The notes beneath the pieces were generated by a model. The model was not told the DNA's origin, ran no database searches, and saw nothing but the letters and a program-made list of their open reading frames with translations. From Pseudomonas marincola (GTDB lineage Bacteria; Pseudomonadota; Gammaproteobacteria; Pseudomonadales; Pseudomonadaceae), in NCBI RefSeq assembly GCF_900116605.1, contig NZ_FPBC01000006.1:124001-188000 (forward strand): a stretch of DNA of 64,000 bases. Direction: 5' to 3'. A program made the translations under genes and the position numbers. Positions 21,074 through 32,917 of this stretch are shown in pieces. Each line of letters opens with the position of its first letter. The stretch's first letter is position 1.

Positions 21074-22669
21074 ATGTCAGCTTATCAAAACGACATCAAA
21101 GCCGTCGCGGCACTTAAAGAAGCCGCCGGTAGCAGCTGGAGCGCAATTGACCCGGAGTCCGTGGCCCGTATGCGCGCCCAGAACCGTTTCAAGACCGGTC
21201 TGGAAATCGCTCAGTACACCGCTGACATCATGCGCAAAGACATGGCTGAGTATGATGCTGATAGCTCTGTCTACACCCAGTCGCTGGGCTGCTGGCATGG
21301 TTTCATCGGTCAGCAGAAGCTGATTTCGATCAAGAAGCACCTGAAAACCACTAACAAGCGCTACCTCTACCTGTCGGGTTGGATGGTTGCTGCTCTGCGT
21401 TCCGACTTCGGCCCACTGCCTGACCAGTCGATGCACGAGAAAACTTCGGTCTCCGGCCTGATCGAAGAGCTGTACACCTTCCTGCGCCAGGCTGATGCCC
21501 GCGAACTGGACCTGCTGTTCACCGCGCTGGACACCGCCCGCAATGCTGGCGACAAGGCCAAGGCTGCTGAAATCCAGAACCAGATCGACAACTACGAAAC
21601 TCACGTAGTGCCAATCATCGCCGACATCGACGCTGGTTTCGGTAACCCGGAAGCCACTTACCTGCTGGCCAAGCGCATGATCGAAGCAGGCGCTTGCTGC
21701 ATCCAGATCGAAAACCAGGTATCTGACGAGAAGCAGTGCGGTCACCAGGACGGTAAAGTAACCGTTCCTCACGCCGACTTTATCGCCAAGATCAACGCTG
21801 TTCGTTACGCGTTCCTCGAGCTGGGCATCGACAACGGTGTGATCGTTGCACGTACCGACTCGCTGGGTGCTGGCCTGACCAAGCAAATCGCAGTTACCAA
21901 AGAGCCGGGCGACCTGGGCGACCAGTACAACTCGTTCCTGGATTGCGAAGAAGTTGCAGCCTCAGACTTGGGCAACGGCGACGTAGTGATCAACCGTGGC
22001 GGCAAGCTGTTGCGTCCTAAGCGTCTCGCCAGCAACCTGTTCCAGTTCCGCTCTGGCACCGGTGAAGCGCGTTGCGTACTGGACAGCATCACGTCCCTGC
22101 AGAACGGCGCTGACATGCTCTGGATCGAAACCGAGAAGCCACACGTTGGCCAGATCGCAGGCATGGTTAACGAAATCCGTAAAACCATCCCGAACGCCAA
22201 GCTGGTTTATAACAACAGCCCGTCGTTCAACTGGACCCTGAACTTCCGTCAGCAAGTGTTCGATGCATTCGCTGCTGAGGGCAAGGACGTTTCTGCCTAC
22301 GACCGCACCAAGCTGATGAGTGTCGACTACGACAACACCGAGCTGGCTCAGGTTGCAGACGAGAAGATCCGTACCTTCCAGCGCGACGCTTCGGCTCAGG
22401 CTGGTATCTTCCACCACCTGATCACCCTGCCGACTTACCACACTGCTGCGCTGTCGACCGACAACCTGGCAAAAGGTTACTTCGCAGAGCAAGGCATGCT
22501 GGCTTACGTCAAAGGCGTTCAGCGTGAAGAGATCCGTCAGGGCATCGCTTGTGTTAAGCACCAGAACATGTCGGGTTCCGACATCGGTGACGCACACAAA
22601 GAGTACTTCGCTGGCGAAGCAGCTCTGAAAGCAGGCGGTAAAGACAACACCATGAACCAGTTCAGCTAA
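21074..22669 (+). CDS. aceA: Isocitrate lyase
   Basis: First enzyme of the glyoxylate shunt: isocitrate to glyoxylate plus succinate, needed for growth on acetate and fatty acids. The 531-residue protein belongs to the longer Pseudomonas-type subfamily. The catalytic signature is KQCGH at 220-224 with C222, and substrate-binding segments such as LGCWHGFIGQQ and NNSPSFNWTLNF are clear. AAGGA lies seven bases before the ATG. It competes with Icd and Idh for isocitrate. A long leader precedes it and a strong terminator follows. Confidence 0.97.
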   Translation: MSAYQNDIKAVAALKEAAGSSWSAIDPESVARMRAQNRFKTGLEIAQYTADIMRKDMAEYDADSSVYTQSLGCWHGFIGQQKLISIKKHLKTTNKRYLYLSGWMVAALRSDFGPLPDQSMHEKTSVSGLIEELYTFLRQADARELDLLFTALDTARNAGDKAKAAEIQNQIDNYETHVVPIIADIDAGFGNPEATYLLAKRMIEAGACCIQIENQVSDEKQCGHQDGKVTVPHADFIAKINAVRYAFLELGIDNGVIVARTDSLGAGLTKQIAVTKEPGDLGDQYNSFLDCEEVAASDLGNGDVVINRGGKLLRPKRLASNLFQFRSGTGEARCVLDSITSLQNGADMLWIETEKPHVGQIAGMVNEIRKTIPNAKLVYNNSPSFNWTLNFRQQVFDAFAAEGKDVSAYDRTKLMSVDYDNTELAQVADEKIRTFQRDASAQAGIFHHLITLPTYHTAALSTDNLAKGYFAEQGMLAYVKGVQREEIRQGIACVKHQNMSGSDIGDAHKEYFAGEAALKAGGKDNTMNQFS

Positions 22670-22712
22670 GAACTGACTCTGGTCGCCCTCACCGGCGACC
22701 AGCGTGGTGAGC

Positions 22713-22741
22713 ACAAAGCCCAGCATCGCTGGGCTTTGTCA
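22713..22741 (+). terminator. Terminator of aceA
   Basis: ACAAAGCCCAGC and GCTGGGCTTTGT pair perfectly around ATC. A second hairpin (GGTCGCC/GGCGACC, 22681-22700) lies just upstream. Confidence 0.88.
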
Positions 22742-22960
22742 TATTCAGGTTTTCAATACCAAAGTCTTGGCACTCATTGCCTACCACCAATGGCCAATCA
22801 AATCAGTACGTTCTACCCTGATCTGATGAACAGAATTGCGCCATTTTTGAATACAATTCTGCGATTTGCGCTAACCTGCCTAGTATTGAACCGGCCGATG
22901 TGACAACATTCGCAACCAATAATTATGTAACCAAAAAAATCCAAACGAGGTTCGAGCGGC

Positions 22961-23374
22961 ATGTCCGATCCAGTACTCAGCGTCTCCCACAACTGGGCTT
23001 TCGCAGTATTCATCCTCGGTGTTTTTGGCCTTATTGCATTTATGTTGGGCCTTTCCAGCCTGCTCGGCAGCCGAGCCTGGGGGCGCAGCAAAAACGAACC
23101 CTTCGAATCCGGCATGCTCCCCACGGGCAGCGCCCGCCTGCGCCTCTCGGCAAAATTCTATCTGGTCGCGATGCTCTTCGTGATCTTCGACGTTGAAGCC
23201 CTCTTTCTCTTTGCTTGGTCAGTCTCGGTGCGCGAAAGCGGCTGGGCCGGGCTAATCGAAGCTACAGTCTTTATAGCAATTCTGTTGGCAGGTCTTGTCT
23301 ACCTATGGCGTATCGGTGCGCTGGATTGGGCACCGGAAGGTCGTCGTACTCGGCAAGCGAAGCTAAAACAATGA
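22961..23374 (+). CDS. nuoA: NADH-quinone oxidoreductase subunit A
   Basis: Small membrane subunit of complex I, 137 residues with three membrane segments (about 12-35, 65-90, 98-117). The loop [24 protein letters not shown] carries the conserved contact region with NuoB, NuoD and NuoH, and [13 protein letters not shown] is the family signature. First gene of a 13-gene operon; nuoB starts 10 bases after its stop. About 220 bases upstream separate it from the aceA terminator and should hold the operon promoter, though I could not assign one. Confidence 0.95.
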   Translation: MSDPVLSVSHNWAFAVFILGVFGLIAFMLGLSSLLGSRAWGRSKNEPFESGMLPTGSARLRLSAKFYLVAMLFVIFDVEALFLFAWSVSVRESGWAGLIEATVFIAILLAGLVYLWRIGALDWAPEGRRTRQAKLKQ

Positions 23375-23384
23375 GGCTTTGGCG

Positions 23385-24062
23385 ATGCAATATAAACTTA
23401 CGCGGATCGATCCGGATGCTCCGAATGAGCAGTACCCGATCGGTGAACGGGAGACCGTAACCGATCCACTGCTAGAAGATCAGGTCCACAAGAACGTCTA
23501 CATGGGCAAGCTCGAAGACGTGCTCAGTGGCGCAGTCAACTGGGGGCGCAAGAACTCCCTCTGGCCATATAACTTTGGCCTGTCCTGCTGCTATGTAGAA
23601 ATGACCACCGCGTTCACTGCTCCGCACGACGTAGCCCGCTTTGGTGCGGAAGTTATTCGTGCGTCTCCTCGCCAGGCCGACTTCATGGTCGTTGCCGGCA
23701 CCTGCTTTATCAAGATGGCACCCGTCATCCAGCGTCTCTATGAGCAGATGCTCGAACCCAAGTGGGTTATTTCCATGGGTTCATGCGCCAACTCCGGCGG
23801 CATGTACGACATTTATTCAGTGGTCCAGGGGGTCGACAAGTTCCTCCCTGTGGACGTTTACATCCCGGGATGCCCACCTCGCCCCGAAGCATTTCTGCAA
23901 GGCTTGATGCTACTGCAGGAATCCATCGGCAAAGAGCGCAGGCCATTGTCCTGGGTCGTGGGTGAGCAAGGTGTTTACCGCGCAGAAATGCCGGTACAGA
24001 AGGAACAGCGTCGCGCCGAGCGCATCGCGGTTACCAACCTGCGCAGCCCAGACGAAGTGTAA
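23385..24062 (+). CDS. nuoB: NADH-quinone oxidoreductase subunit B
   Basis: Carries the terminal iron-sulfur cluster N2 that reduces quinone. The 225-residue protein has the tandem pair C68-C69 (GLSCCYVEM) plus the other two ligands in MGSCANSGG and [10 protein letters not shown]. The ATG at 23385 (MQYKLTRID) is chosen over a TTG two codons upstream because GAGG is spaced for it. It is followed by a 56-base gap with a small perfect hairpin (GGCTAG TTT CTAGCC, 24067-24081) before nuoC. Confidence 0.96.
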   Translation: MQYKLTRIDPDAPNEQYPIGERETVTDPLLEDQVHKNVYMGKLEDVLSGAVNWGRKNSLWPYNFGLSCCYVEMTTAFTAPHDVARFGAEVIRASPRQADFMVVAGTCFIKMAPVIQRLYEQMLEPKWVISMGSCANSGGMYDIYSVVQGVDKFLPVDVYIPGCPPRPEAFLQGLMLLQESIGKERRPLSWVVGEQGVYRAEMPVQKEQRRAERIAVTNLRSPDEV

Positions 24063-24118
24063 GCACGGCTAGTTTCTAGCCTGCCAACTGATGCCGTACA
24101 CCCATAGCGACCGAGATC

Positions 24119-25900
24119 ATGACTGCAGACAGCATTCTGTCCATTGCGCCTTACCAGCCAGATGTACAACCGGTAATAGGCGAGCTTAACCAGCGCTTCG
24201 GCGCTGACGTATTTACCGTACAAACAACGCGTACCGGCATGCCCGTTTTGTGGGTGGCCCGCGAGCAATTGGTTAATGTTCTGACCTTCCTGCGCAATCT
24301 GCCGCGCCCTTACGTCATGCTGTATGACTTGCACGGCGTCGATGAGCGCCTGCGCACCCAGCGACGCGGCTTGCCGGATGCTGACTTCACCGTGTTCTAC
24401 CACCTGATGTCGATTGAGCGTAACAGCGACATCATGATCAAGGTGGCGCTGCGTGAAGGCGACCTTAACGTGCCGAGCATTATCAGTATCTGGCCCAACG
24501 CCAACTGGTATGAGCGCGAAGTCTGGGACCTTTACGGCATCACCTTCACCGGCCACCCGCACCTCACACGCATCATGATGCCGCCCACCTGGGAAGGCCA
24601 TCCGCTGCGCAAGGACTATCCGGCGCGCGCGACTGAGTTCGATCCGTTCAGCCTCAATCGTGCCAAGCAGGAACTCGAAGAAGAAGCCGCGCGCTTCCGT
24701 CCCGAGGACTGGGGCATGAAACGTGGCGGCGAACACGAGGACTACATGTTCCTCAACCTCGGCCCCAACCACCCGTCTGCGCACGGTGCGTTCCGCATTA
24801 TTCTGCAACTCGATGGTGAAGAGATCGTCGACTGCGTACCGGATATCGGTTATCACCACCGTGGCGCCGAGAAGATGGCCGAGCGCCAGAGCTGGCACAG
24901 CTTCATTCCGTACACCGACCGTATCGACTACCTCGGCGGCGTGATGAACAATCTGCCGTACGTGCTCTCGGTCGAGAAACTGGCCGGGATCAAAGTACCG
25001 GATCGCGTCGACTTCATTCGCGTGATGATGGCCGAGTTTTTCCGGATAAACAGCCACCTGCTGTTCCTCGGTACTTATATTCAAGACGTTGGCGCCATGA
25101 CGCCGGTGTTCTTCACCTTTACCGACCGCCAGCGCGCCTACAAGGTGATCGAAGCCATCACCGGATTCCGCATGCATCCGGCGTGGTATCGCATCGGCGG
25201 CGTCGCGCACGACCTGCCGCGTGGGTGGGACAAGCTGGTCAAGGAGTTCGTCGAATGGCTGCCCAAGCGCCTCGATGAATACGAGAAAGCCGCCCTGCAA
25301 AACAGCATCCTGCGTGGCCGCACCATTGGCGTCGCCCAGTACAACACCAAAGAGGCGCTGGAATGGGGCGTTACCGGTTCCGGCCTGCGCTCAACCGGCC
25401 TCGACTTCGACCTGCGCAAGGCGCGCCCATACTCGGGCTACGAGAATTTCGAGTTTGAAGTCCCGCTGGCGCATAACGGCGACGCCTATGACCGCTGCAT
25501 GGTGCGTGTAGAAGAGATGCGCCAGAGCGTGCGCATTATTGAGCAGTGCCTGCGCAACATGCCGGAAGGCCCGTATAAAGCGGACCACCCGCTGACCACG
25601 CCGCCACCGAAAGAACGCACCCTGCGCGACATCGAAACCCTGATCACCCACTTCCTGCAGGTTTCATGGGGCCCGGTAATGCCGGCCAATGAAGCCTTCC
25701 AGATGATCGAGGCGACCAAGGGCATCAATAGTTATTACCTGACCAGCGACGGTAGCACCATGAGCTACCGCACGCGGATTCGCACGCCGAGCTTCGCGCA
25801 TCTGCAGCAAATCCCGTCGGTGATCAACGGCAGCATGGTGGCTGACCTGATCGCCTATCTGGGCAGTATTGACTTCGTTATGGCCGATGTGGACCGCTGA
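24119..25900 (+). CDS. nuoC: NADH-quinone oxidoreductase fused subunit C/D
   Basis: The fused NuoCD protein of gammaproteobacteria, 593 residues. The C part (about 1-190) includes the 30-kDa signature [22 protein letters not shown]. The D part has [22 protein letters not shown] near the quinone site and ends [11 protein letters not shown]...[17 protein letters not shown]. It bridges the hydrophilic arm to the membrane. nuoE starts two bases after its stop, so coupling is likely. Confidence 0.96.
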   Translation: MTADSILSIAPYQPDVQPVIGELNQRFGADVFTVQTTRTGMPVLWVAREQLVNVLTFLRNLPRPYVMLYDLHGVDERLRTQRRGLPDADFTVFYHLMSIERNSDIMIKVALREGDLNVPSIISIWPNANWYEREVWDLYGITFTGHPHLTRIMMPPTWEGHPLRKDYPARATEFDPFSLNRAKQELEEEAARFRPEDWGMKRGGEHEDYMFLNLGPNHPSAHGAFRIILQLDGEEIVDCVPDIGYHHRGAEKMAERQSWHSFIPYTDRIDYLGGVMNNLPYVLSVEKLAGIKVPDRVDFIRVMMAEFFRINSHLLFLGTYIQDVGAMTPVFFTFTDRQRAYKVIEAITGFRMHPAWYRIGGVAHDLPRGWDKLVKEFVEWLPKRLDEYEKAALQNSILRGRTIGVAQYNTKEALEWGVTGSGLRSTGLDFDLRKARPYSGYENFEFEVPLAHNGDAYDRCMVRVEEMRQSVRIIEQCLRNMPEGPYKADHPLTTPPPKERTLRDIETLITHFLQVSWGPVMPANEAFQMIEATKGINSYYLTSDGSTMSYRTRIRTPSFAHLQQIPSVINGSMVADLIAYLGSIDFVMADVDR

Positions 25901-25902
25901 TC

Positions 25903-26397
25903 ATGAGTACATTAATTCAGACAGACCGTTTCACCCTGAGTGAAACCGAGCGCTCGGCCATTGAGCACGAGATGCATCACTATGAAGATCCGCGCGCCGC
26001 GTCGATCGAAGCCCTGAAGATCGTCCAGCAGCAACGTGGTTGGGTGCCGGACGGCGCCAGCGAAGCGATTGGCGAGGTGCTGGGCATTTCGGCTGCCGAT
26101 GTTGAAGGCGTTGCAACCTTCTATAGTCAGATTTTCCGCCAACCCGTTGGCCGTCACATTATTCGCGTATGCGACAGCATGACCTGCTTTATCGGCGGCC
26201 ATGAGAACGTGCTGGAGCGGATCAAGGATCAGCTCGGCATTGTGCCGGGGCAAACCACCGCCGATGGCCGCTTTACCCTGTTGCCTGTGTGCTGCCTGGG
26301 CAATTGCGACAAGGCGCCGGCGATGATGGTTGATGATGACACCTTCGGTAATGTCGATCCCACCACTGTCGAGCAACTGTTGGAGGCCTACTCATGA
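25903..26397 (+). CDS. nuoE: NADH-quinone oxidoreductase subunit E
   Basis: Thioredoxin-fold subunit of the NADH dehydrogenase module; binds the [2Fe-2S] cluster N1a. The 164-residue protein has the four expected cysteines in C90-x4-C95 (CDSMTC) and C131-x3-C135 (CLGNC). Start and stop are tightly packed: two bases after nuoCD and an ATGA overlap with nuoF. Confidence 0.95.
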   Translation: MSTLIQTDRFTLSETERSAIEHEMHHYEDPRAASIEALKIVQQQRGWVPDGASEAIGEVLGISAADVEGVATFYSQIFRQPVGRHIIRVCDSMTCFIGGHENVLERIKDQLGIVPGQTTADGRFTLLPVCCLGNCDKAPAMMVDDDTFGNVDPTTVEQLLEAYS

Positions 26398-27746
26398 GCA
26401 AATTACTCGCCTCATTCGGCCCCGCCAACAGCATCGCCCGCAGCGAAGAAACCCATCCGCTGACGTGGCGCCTGCGTGACGACGGCCAACCGGTCTGGCT
26501 TGAGGAATATCAAGCCAAGAACGGTTACAGCGCTGCACGCAAAGCACTTAACGACATGGCCCAGGCCGACATTGTCCAGACCGTCAAAAACGCCGGCCTC
26601 AAGGGCCGTGGCGGTGCGGGCTTCCCGACCGGGGTTAAGTGGGGCCTGATGCCAGCGGACGAATCGCTGAACATCCGCTACCTGCTGTGCAACGCCGACG
26701 AGATGGAGCCCAACACCTGGAAAGACCGGATGTTGATGGAGCAACTGCCGCACTTGCTGGTTGAAGGCATGCTCATCAGCGCCCGTGCGCTGAAGGCGTA
26801 TCGCGGCTATATATTTCTGCGCGGCGAATACGTGGATGCGGCCATCAACTTGCGCCGCGCCATCGAAGAAGCCAAGGCAGCCGGCCTGCTCGGCAAGAAT
26901 ATTTTCGGCAGCGGCTTTGATTTCGAACTTATCGTGCACACCGGCGCCGGCCGTTATATCTGCGGCGAAGAAACCGCATTGATCAACTCGCTCGAAGGCC
27001 GTCGCGCCAATCCCCGTGCCAAGCCGCCCTTCCCGGCTGCAGTCGGCGTGTGGGGCAAGCCGACGTGCGTCAACAACGTCGAAACCCTGTGCAACGTGCC
27101 GTCGATCATCGGCCAGGGTGTTGACTGGTACAAATCACTGGCCCGCCCCGGCTCGGAAGACATGGGCACCAAGCTCATGGGTTTCTCGGGCAAGGTGAAA
27201 AACCCGGGTATCTGGGAACTGCCATTCGGCGTGCCGGCGCGTGAGCTGTTTGAAGATTACGCCGGCGGTATGCGCGACGGTTACACCCTCAAAGCCTGGC
27301 AGCCAGGTGGCGCAGGCACTGGCTTCTTGTTGCCAGAACACCTCGACGCACCGATGTTCGCCGCCGGCATTGCCAAGGTCGGTACGCGCATGGGCACCGG
27401 CCTGGCGCTGGCCATTGATGAGTCGGTGAACATGGTTTCGCTGCTGCGCAACATGGAAGAGTTTTTTGCCCGCGAGTCTTGCGGCTGGTGTACGCCGTGC
27501 CGCGATGGTCTGCCCTGGAGCGTAAAAATTCTTCGCGCCCTCGAGCGCGGTCAAGGCAGCGCACAAGACATCGAAACCCTGCTCGGGCTGGTCAATCATC
27601 TGGGGCCAGGCAAAACCTTCTGTGCACACGCGCCAGGTGCGGTTGAGCCGCTGGGTAGCGCGATCAAGTATTTCCGCCCTGAATTCGAAGCCGGTGTAGA
27701 CACGCGGCAGTTAGGTGCAATGACGGGGCAATTCGCTCCCGCATAA
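26394..27746 (+). CDS. nuoF: NADH-quinone oxidoreductase subunit F
   Basis: Holds the NADH- and FMN-binding site and cluster N3, the electron entry point of complex I. In 450 residues, [16 protein letters not shown] is the FMN/NADH glycine-rich loop, [17 protein letters not shown] follows, and [12 protein letters not shown] plus a later KTFCAHAPG supply the four cluster ligands. It overlaps nuoE. A 90-base gap follows before nuoG, unusually long for this operon, with a CCCGC-TTCG-GCGGG tetraloop hairpin (27805-27818). Confidence 0.96.
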   Translation: MSKLLASFGPANSIARSEETHPLTWRLRDDGQPVWLEEYQAKNGYSAARKALNDMAQADIVQTVKNAGLKGRGGAGFPTGVKWGLMPADESLNIRYLLCNADEMEPNTWKDRMLMEQLPHLLVEGMLISARALKAYRGYIFLRGEYVDAAINLRRAIEEAKAAGLLGKNIFGSGFDFELIVHTGAGRYICGEETALINSLEGRRANPRAKPPFPAAVGVWGKPTCVNNVETLCNVPSIIGQGVDWYKSLARPGSEDMGTKLMGFSGKVKNPGIWELPFGVPARELFEDYAGGMRDGYTLKAWQPGGAGTGFLLPEHLDAPMFAAGIAKVGTRMGTGLALAIDESVNMVSLLRNMEEFFARESCGWCTPCRDGLPWSVKILRALERGQGSAQDIETLLGLVNHLGPGKTFCAHAPGAVEPLGSAIKYFRPEFEAGVDTRQLGAMTGQFAPA

Positions 27747-27836
27747 AAATTAAATCTGGCGGCCACTTATCTGGCCCCGGAAAACCGTTTTCCCATTAGC
27801 CAAACCCGCTTCGGCGGGGAAGAAGAAACCTTAACC

Positions 27837-30545
27837 ATGGCCACTATCCACGTAGACGGCAAAGATTTCGAAGTCGATGGTGCGGACAACCTGCTACAGG
27901 CGTGTCTGTCTCTCGGGCTCGATATCCCCTACTTCTGCTGGCACCCGGCGCTCGGCAGCGTCGGCGCCTGCCGCCAATGCGCGGTCAAGCAGTACAGCGA
28001 TGAAAACGACAAACGCGGCCGGCTCGTCATGTCCTGCATGACACCGGCCACCGACAACAGCTGGATCTCCATCGACGATGAAGAAGCCAAGCAGTTCCGC
28101 GCCAGTGTTGTTGAATGGCTGATGACCAACCACCCGCACGACTGCCCGGTGTGCGAGGAAGGCGGTCATTGCCACCTGCAAGACATGACCGTGATGACCG
28201 GCCACAACGAGCGGCGCTATCGCTTCACCAAGCGTACGCACCAGAATCAGGAACTCGGCCCGTTCATTGCGCATGAAATGAACCGTTGCATCGCCTGCTA
28301 CCGCTGCGTGCGTTATTACAACGACTACGCGGGCGGCACCGACCTCGGCGTCTACGGCGCACACGACAACGTCTACTTCGGCCGCGTTGAAGACGGCACC
28401 CTCGAAAGCGAGTTTTCAGGCAACCTCACCGAAGTCTGCCCGACTGGCGTGTTCACCGACAAAACCCACTCCGAACGCTACAACCGCAAGTGGGACATGC
28501 AGTTTGCACCGAGCATCTGCCACGGCTGCGCAAGCGGCTGCAACATCAGCCCCGGCGAGCGCTACGGTGAAATCCGGCGCATCGAAAACCGCTTCAACGG
28601 CTCGGTAAACCAGTACTTTCTGTGCGACCGTGGTCGCTTCGGTTATGGCTACGTCAACCGTGAAGACCGCCCGCGCCAGCCTCAATTCGGCAAGCTGAAA
28701 CTCGGCATTGATGCGGCGCTGGATAAAGCCGCTGAGTTGTTGCGTGGCAAGAACATCATCGGCATCGGCTCGCCACGAGCCAGTCTGGAAAGCAACTTTG
28801 CCCTCAGCGAGCTGGTCGGTGAAGCGCATTTCTACAGCGGTATTGCTGCCGATGAGCTGGCCAATATTCAGCTGATTCGCGACATCCTGCAAAACGGCCC
28901 GCTGCCGGTAGCGTCGATGCGTGATGTTGAAAGCCATGACGCCGTGTTCGTGCTCGGTGAAGACCTGACCCAGACAGCAGCGCGTCTGGCATTGGCCCTG
29001 CGCCAAACCGTGAAAGGCAAAGCCACTGAAATTGCCGCTTCGATGAAAATCCAGGACTGGCACATGGCGGCCGTGCAGAACGTCGCTCAGGACGCACGCC
29101 ACCCGCTGTTTATCGCCAGCGTAACCGCTACCCGCCTGGATGACGTTGCCGAGAAATGCGTGCATGCCGCACCCGACGATCTGGCGCGCCTAGGCTTCGC
29201 CGTCGCGCACGCCATTGATCCGAGCGCCCCCGCAGTTAATGCCCTGGAGCCGGAAGCACTGGCGCTGGTCAAGCAGATTGCCGATGCCCTGCTCGCTGCC
29301 AAACGCCCGCTGATTGTCTCCGGTGCATCGCTGGGCAACCGGGCGATTATCGAGGCCGCTGCCAACATCGCCAGCGCCCTGAAAAATCGCGAGAAAAATG
29401 GCTCGATCAATCTGGTGGTTGCCGAAGCCAACAGCATGGGCCTAGCTCTGTTTGGCGGCAAATCGCTGGACGACGCCTTGCAGGCGCTGACATCCGGCGC
29501 AGCCGATGCCGTGGTGGTACTGGAAAACGATCTTTACCGCCGCGCTGATGCTGCCAAGGTCGATGCTGCACTGGCAGCGGCGAAGAGCGTGATTGTTGCC
29601 GATCACCAGCGCACCGCCACCAGCGACAAGGCGCACATGTTGCTCTCGGTCGCCAGCTTCGCCGAAGCCGATGGCACGCTGGTGAGCAGTGAAGGCCGCG
29701 CTCAGCGTTTCTTTCAGGTATTTGAGCCAAGCTACTACGACGATAAGATTCTGGTTCGTGAAGGCTGGCGCTGGCTGCATGCCCTGCACAGCACTTTGCT
29801 GGAAAAGCCGGTCGACTGGACTCAGCTTGATGAAGTGACGGATGCCTGCGCCGCGAAAAATCCGCAACTGGCCGCTATTCGTGAAGCAGCGCCTGCTGCC
29901 ACGTTCCGCATCAAGGGCCAGAAACTGGCGCGCGAGCCGCATCGTTACAGTGGCCGTACCGCCATGCGCGCCAACATCAGCGTGCACGAACCGCGTCAGC
30001 CGCAAGACAAAGACACGGCCTTTGCGTTCTCGATGGAAGGTTACTCGGGCAGCAAGGAAGACCGTCAGCAGATTCCATTTGCCTGGTCGCCGGGCTGGAA
30101 CTCGCCGCAAGCCTGGAACAAGTTCCAGGACGAGGTAGGCGGTCATTTGCGCGCTGGTGATCCGGGTGTTCGTTTGCTCGAGACTGCCGGCAACGCAATC
30201 GCTTGGTTCACTGTTAACGCGCCGTTCAATCCTCCCGCGGGCACCTTGCAAGGTGTGCCGCTGTATCACCTGTTTGGCAGCGATGAAACTTCGGCGCTGG
30301 CTAAACCGATCCAGCAGCGCATTCCAGAGGCCTATATCGCCTTGGCTAAAGCCGAAGCTGATCGTCTGGGCGTTAACGATGGTGCGCTGATCAGCCTGAA
30401 CATCAACGGCCAGCCGGTGCGCCTGCCTGTGCAGATCAATGATGATCTGGCCATTGGTTTGGCGGGCTTGCCAGTCGGGCTTGCCGGTATTCCGGCGTCC
30501 ATCGCTGGTAGCGTGCTCACCGATCTGAAGGAGGCTGCGCAATGA
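27837..30545 (+). CDS. nuoG: NADH-quinone oxidoreductase subunit G
   Basis: Largest subunit, 902 residues, carrying the electron wire of the peripheral arm. The N-terminal ferredoxin-like part has C34, C45, C48 and C67 for [2Fe-2S] N1b; [14 protein letters not shown] supplies N5 (His plus Cys); [15 protein letters not shown] and CPTG motifs serve N4; CHGCASGCN with a later CDRGRF matches the extra cluster N7 found in some bacteria. The remainder is a degenerate molybdopterin-oxidoreductase fold. It overlaps nuoH by ATGA. Confidence 0.96.
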   Translation: MATIHVDGKDFEVDGADNLLQACLSLGLDIPYFCWHPALGSVGACRQCAVKQYSDENDKRGRLVMSCMTPATDNSWISIDDEEAKQFRASVVEWLMTNHPHDCPVCEEGGHCHLQDMTVMTGHNERRYRFTKRTHQNQELGPFIAHEMNRCIACYRCVRYYNDYAGGTDLGVYGAHDNVYFGRVEDGTLESEFSGNLTEVCPTGVFTDKTHSERYNRKWDMQFAPSICHGCASGCNISPGERYGEIRRIENRFNGSVNQYFLCDRGRFGYGYVNREDRPRQPQFGKLKLGIDAALDKAAELLRGKNIIGIGSPRASLESNFALSELVGEAHFYSGIAADELANIQLIRDILQNGPLPVASMRDVESHDAVFVLGEDLTQTAARLALALRQTVKGKATEIAASMKIQDWHMAAVQNVAQDARHPLFIASVTATRLDDVAEKCVHAAPDDLARLGFAVAHAIDPSAPAVNALEPEALALVKQIADALLAAKRPLIVSGASLGNRAIIEAAANIASALKNREKNGSINLVVAEANSMGLALFGGKSLDDALQALTSGAADAVVVLENDLYRRADAAKVDAALAAAKSVIVADHQRTATSDKAHMLLSVASFAEADGTLVSSEGRAQRFFQVFEPSYYDDKILVREGWRWLHALHSTLLEKPVDWTQLDEVTDACAAKNPQLAAIREAAPAATFRIKGQKLAREPHRYSGRTAMRANISVHEPRQPQDKDTAFAFSMEGYSGSKEDRQQIPFAWSPGWNSPQAWNKFQDEVGGHLRAGDPGVRLLETAGNAIAWFTVNAPFNPPAGTLQGVPLYHLFGSDETSALAKPIQQRIPEAYIALAKAEADRLGVNDGALISLNINGQPVRLPVQINDDLAIGLAGLPVGLAGIPASIAGSVLTDLKEAAQ

Positions 30546-31534
30546 GCTGGCTTACTCCCGAGGTGATCGACGTGATCATCGCCGTGGCTAAAGCGGTGGT
30601 GATTCTGCTTGCGGTGGTTATCTGCGGCGCGCTGCTGAGCTTTTTCGAGCGGCGTTTGCTCGGCTGGTGGCAGGATCGTTACGGCCCGAACCGGGTTGGC
30701 CCGTTCGGCAGCCTGCAAATTGTCGCGGACATGCTGAAAATGTTCTTCAAAGAGGACTGGACGCCACCATTCGCTGACAAGGCGGTGTTCATCATCGCCC
30801 CGATGATTGCATTCGCCGCGATGTTGCTGGCCTTTGCGATTATTCCGGTTACACCGAACTGGGGCGTTGCCGATCTCAACATCGGCATCCTGTTCTTCTT
30901 CGCCATGGCCGGTTTGTCGGTCTACGCCGTGCTGTTTGCCGGCTGGTCAAGTAACAACAAGTTCGCCCTGCTCGGCAGCTTGCGCGCCTCGGCCCAGACC
31001 ATTTCATATGAAGTGTTCCTGGCCCTGTCGCTGATGGGCATCGTCGCGCAGGTTGGCTCGTTCAACATGCGCGACATCGTCGATTATCAAGCGCAGCACC
31101 TGTGGTTCATCATTCCGCAGTTCTTCGGTTTCTGCACCTTCTTCGTCGCAGGTGTTGCGGTAACGCACCGTCATCCATTCGACCAGCCGGAAGCCGAGCA
31201 AGAACTGGCAGATGGTTACCACATCGAATACGCCGGGATGAAATGGGGCATGTTTTTCGTCGGTGAATACATCGGCATCGTCACCATCTCGGCCTTGCTG
31301 GTAACCCTGTTCTTCGGCGGCTGGCACGGACCTTTCGGCATTCTGCCGCAGATTCCGTTCATCTGGTTCGCGCTTAAAACCTGCTTCTTCATCATGCTGT
31401 TCATTCTGCTGCGCGCCTCTATTCCGCGCCCACGCTATGACCAGGTGATGGCATTCAGCTGGAAGTTCTGCTTGCCGCTGACCTTGATCAACCTGCTGGT
31501 GACCGGCGCACTCGTGCTGGCCGCGGCCCAGTAA
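30542..31534 (+). CDS. nuoH: NADH-quinone oxidoreductase subunit H
   Basis: Membrane subunit that forms the quinone chamber with NuoB and NuoD. The 330-residue protein has about eight membrane segments and the signature [21 protein letters not shown] in the first cytoplasmic loop. The acidic loop [24 protein letters not shown] is the conserved E-channel region. It starts inside the end of nuoG and is followed ten bases later by nuoI. Confidence 0.96.
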   Translation: MSWLTPEVIDVIIAVAKAVVILLAVVICGALLSFFERRLLGWWQDRYGPNRVGPFGSLQIVADMLKMFFKEDWTPPFADKAVFIIAPMIAFAAMLLAFAIIPVTPNWGVADLNIGILFFFAMAGLSVYAVLFAGWSSNNKFALLGSLRASAQTISYEVFLALSLMGIVAQVGSFNMRDIVDYQAQHLWFIIPQFFGFCTFFVAGVAVTHRHPFDQPEAEQELADGYHIEYAGMKWGMFFVGEYIGIVTISALLVTLFFGGWHGPFGILPQIPFIWFALKTCFFIMLFILLRASIPRPRYDQVMAFSWKFCLPLTLINLLVTGALVLAAAQ

Positions 31535-31544
31535 GGAGCTTTAT

Positions 31545-32093
31545 ATGTTTACTTACATCAAGGATGTCGTGCACGGCACCTACACCCAGCTTCGCAGCCT
31601 GGTGATGGTGTTCAGCCACGGTTTCCGCAAACGCGACACGCTGCAATACCCTGAAGAAGCAGTTTATTTGCCGCCGCGCTACCGTGGTCGAATCGTCCTG
31701 ACCCGCGATCCCGACGGTGAAGAACGCTGCGTAGCCTGCAACCTGTGCGCTGTCGCCTGCCCGGTCGGTTGTATCTCGCTGCAGAAAGCCGAAACCGAAG
31801 ACGGCCGCTGGTATCCGGACTTCTTCCGCATCAACTTCTCGCGCTGCATTTTCTGCGGCCTGTGCGAAGAAGCGTGCCCGACCACCGCGATCCAGCTGAC
31901 CCCGGATTTCGAGATGGGCGAGTACAAGCGCCAGGACCTGGTGTATGAAAAAGAAGACCTGCTGATCTCGGGCCCGGGCAAATACCCGGACTACAACTTC
32001 TACCGCGTCGCCGGCATGGCCATTGCCGGCAAGCCGAAAGGCGCTGCGCAGAACGAAGCCGAGCCGATCAACGTGAAAGGCTTGCTGCCCTAA
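31545..32093 (+). CDS. nuoI: NADH-quinone oxidoreductase subunit I
   Basis: Two-[4Fe-4S] ferredoxin-like subunit carrying clusters N6a and N6b, passing electrons to N2 in NuoB. The 182-residue protein has C62-x2-C65-x2-C68-x3-C72 and C101-x2-C104-x2-C107-x3-C111. The N-terminal helix (residues 1-30) anchors it at the membrane face. AAGGAG lies seven bases before the start. nuoJ follows after nine bases. Confidence 0.96.
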   Translation: MFTYIKDVVHGTYTQLRSLVMVFSHGFRKRDTLQYPEEAVYLPPRYRGRIVLTRDPDGEERCVACNLCAVACPVGCISLQKAETEDGRWYPDFFRINFSRCIFCGLCEEACPTTAIQLTPDFEMGEYKRQDLVYEKEDLLISGPGKYPDYNFYRVAGMAIAGKPKGAAQNEAEPINVKGLLP

Positions 32094-32102
32094 GGACGAA
32101 CA

Positions 32103-32612
32103 ATGGAATTCGCTTTCTACTTCGCCGCGGGTGTTGCCGTGGCTGCCACGTTCAGGGTTATCACCAATACCAATCCGGTGCATGCCCTGCTCTATCTGAT
32201 CGTCTCGTTACTCGCCGTGTCGATGACCTTCTTTGCCCTTGGTGCGCCGTTTGCCGGTGCGCTCGAAGTAATCGTCTACGCCGGCGCCATCATGGTGTTG
32301 TTCGTCTTCGTGGTGATGATGCTCAACCTCGGGCCAGATGCGGTCGAGCAAGAGAAAAAATGGCTATCGCCCGGTATTTGGGTGGGGCCTGCAATTCTCT
32401 CGACCCTGTTGCTGGCGCAATTGCTCTACGCACTGTTCGTCGAGCCTTCCGGCACGACTATCGGCGGCTCTACCGTCAGTGCCAAAACCGTGGGTATCAG
32501 TCTGTTTGGCCCGTATTTGCTGGTGGTCGAACTGGCTTCAATGCTGTTGCTTGCCGCACTGGTCGCCGCCTACCACTTGGGCCGCCACGACGCTAAGGAT
32601 GTGACGCCATGA
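32103..32612 (+). CDS. nuoJ: NADH-quinone oxidoreductase subunit J
   Basis: Hydrophobic subunit of 169 residues with about five membrane segments. The third, [23 protein letters not shown], is the conserved helix with a pi-bulge near the E-channel to NuoK. It overlaps nuoK by four bases (ATGA), so the two small subunits are coupled. Confidence 0.95.
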   Translation: MEFAFYFAAGVAVAATFRVITNTNPVHALLYLIVSLLAVSMTFFALGAPFAGALEVIVYAGAIMVLFVFVVMMLNLGPDAVEQEKKWLSPGIWVGPAILSTLLLAQLLYALFVEPSGTTIGGSTVSAKTVGISLFGPYLLVVELASMLLLAALVAAYHLGRHDAKDVTP

Positions 32613-32917
32613 ATGGAATTCCAATGGAGCATGGCCTCGCGCTCGCGGGCCTGTTGTTCAGCTTGGGCCTGATCGGCCTGATGGTACGGCGCAACATCCT
32701 GTTCGTGCTGATGAGTCTTGAAGTCATGATGAACGCCACCGCACTGGCCTTTATTGTCGCGGGGAGCCGCTGGGCACAGCCCGACGGCCAGGTAATGTTC
32801 ATTCTGGTGATCACCCTTGCAGCCGCCGAAGCCAGCATTGGCCTGGCCATTCTGCTGCAACTGTACCGCCGCTTTAATACCCTCGATATCGACGCTGCAA
32901 GCGAGATGCGCGGATGA
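32609..32917 (+). CDS. nuoK: NADH-quinone oxidoreductase subunit K
   Basis: Small MrpC-like membrane subunit of 102 residues with three helices. The two membrane glutamates needed for proton transfer are present: E38 ([10 protein letters not shown]) and E74 ([12 protein letters not shown]). It overlaps both nuoJ and nuoL by four bases, the densest part of the operon. Confidence 0.95.
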   Translation: MNGIPMEHGLALAGLLFSLGLIGLMVRRNILFVLMSLEVMMNATALAFIVAGSRWAQPDGQVMFILVITLAAAEASIGLAILLQLYRRFNTLDIDAASEMRG

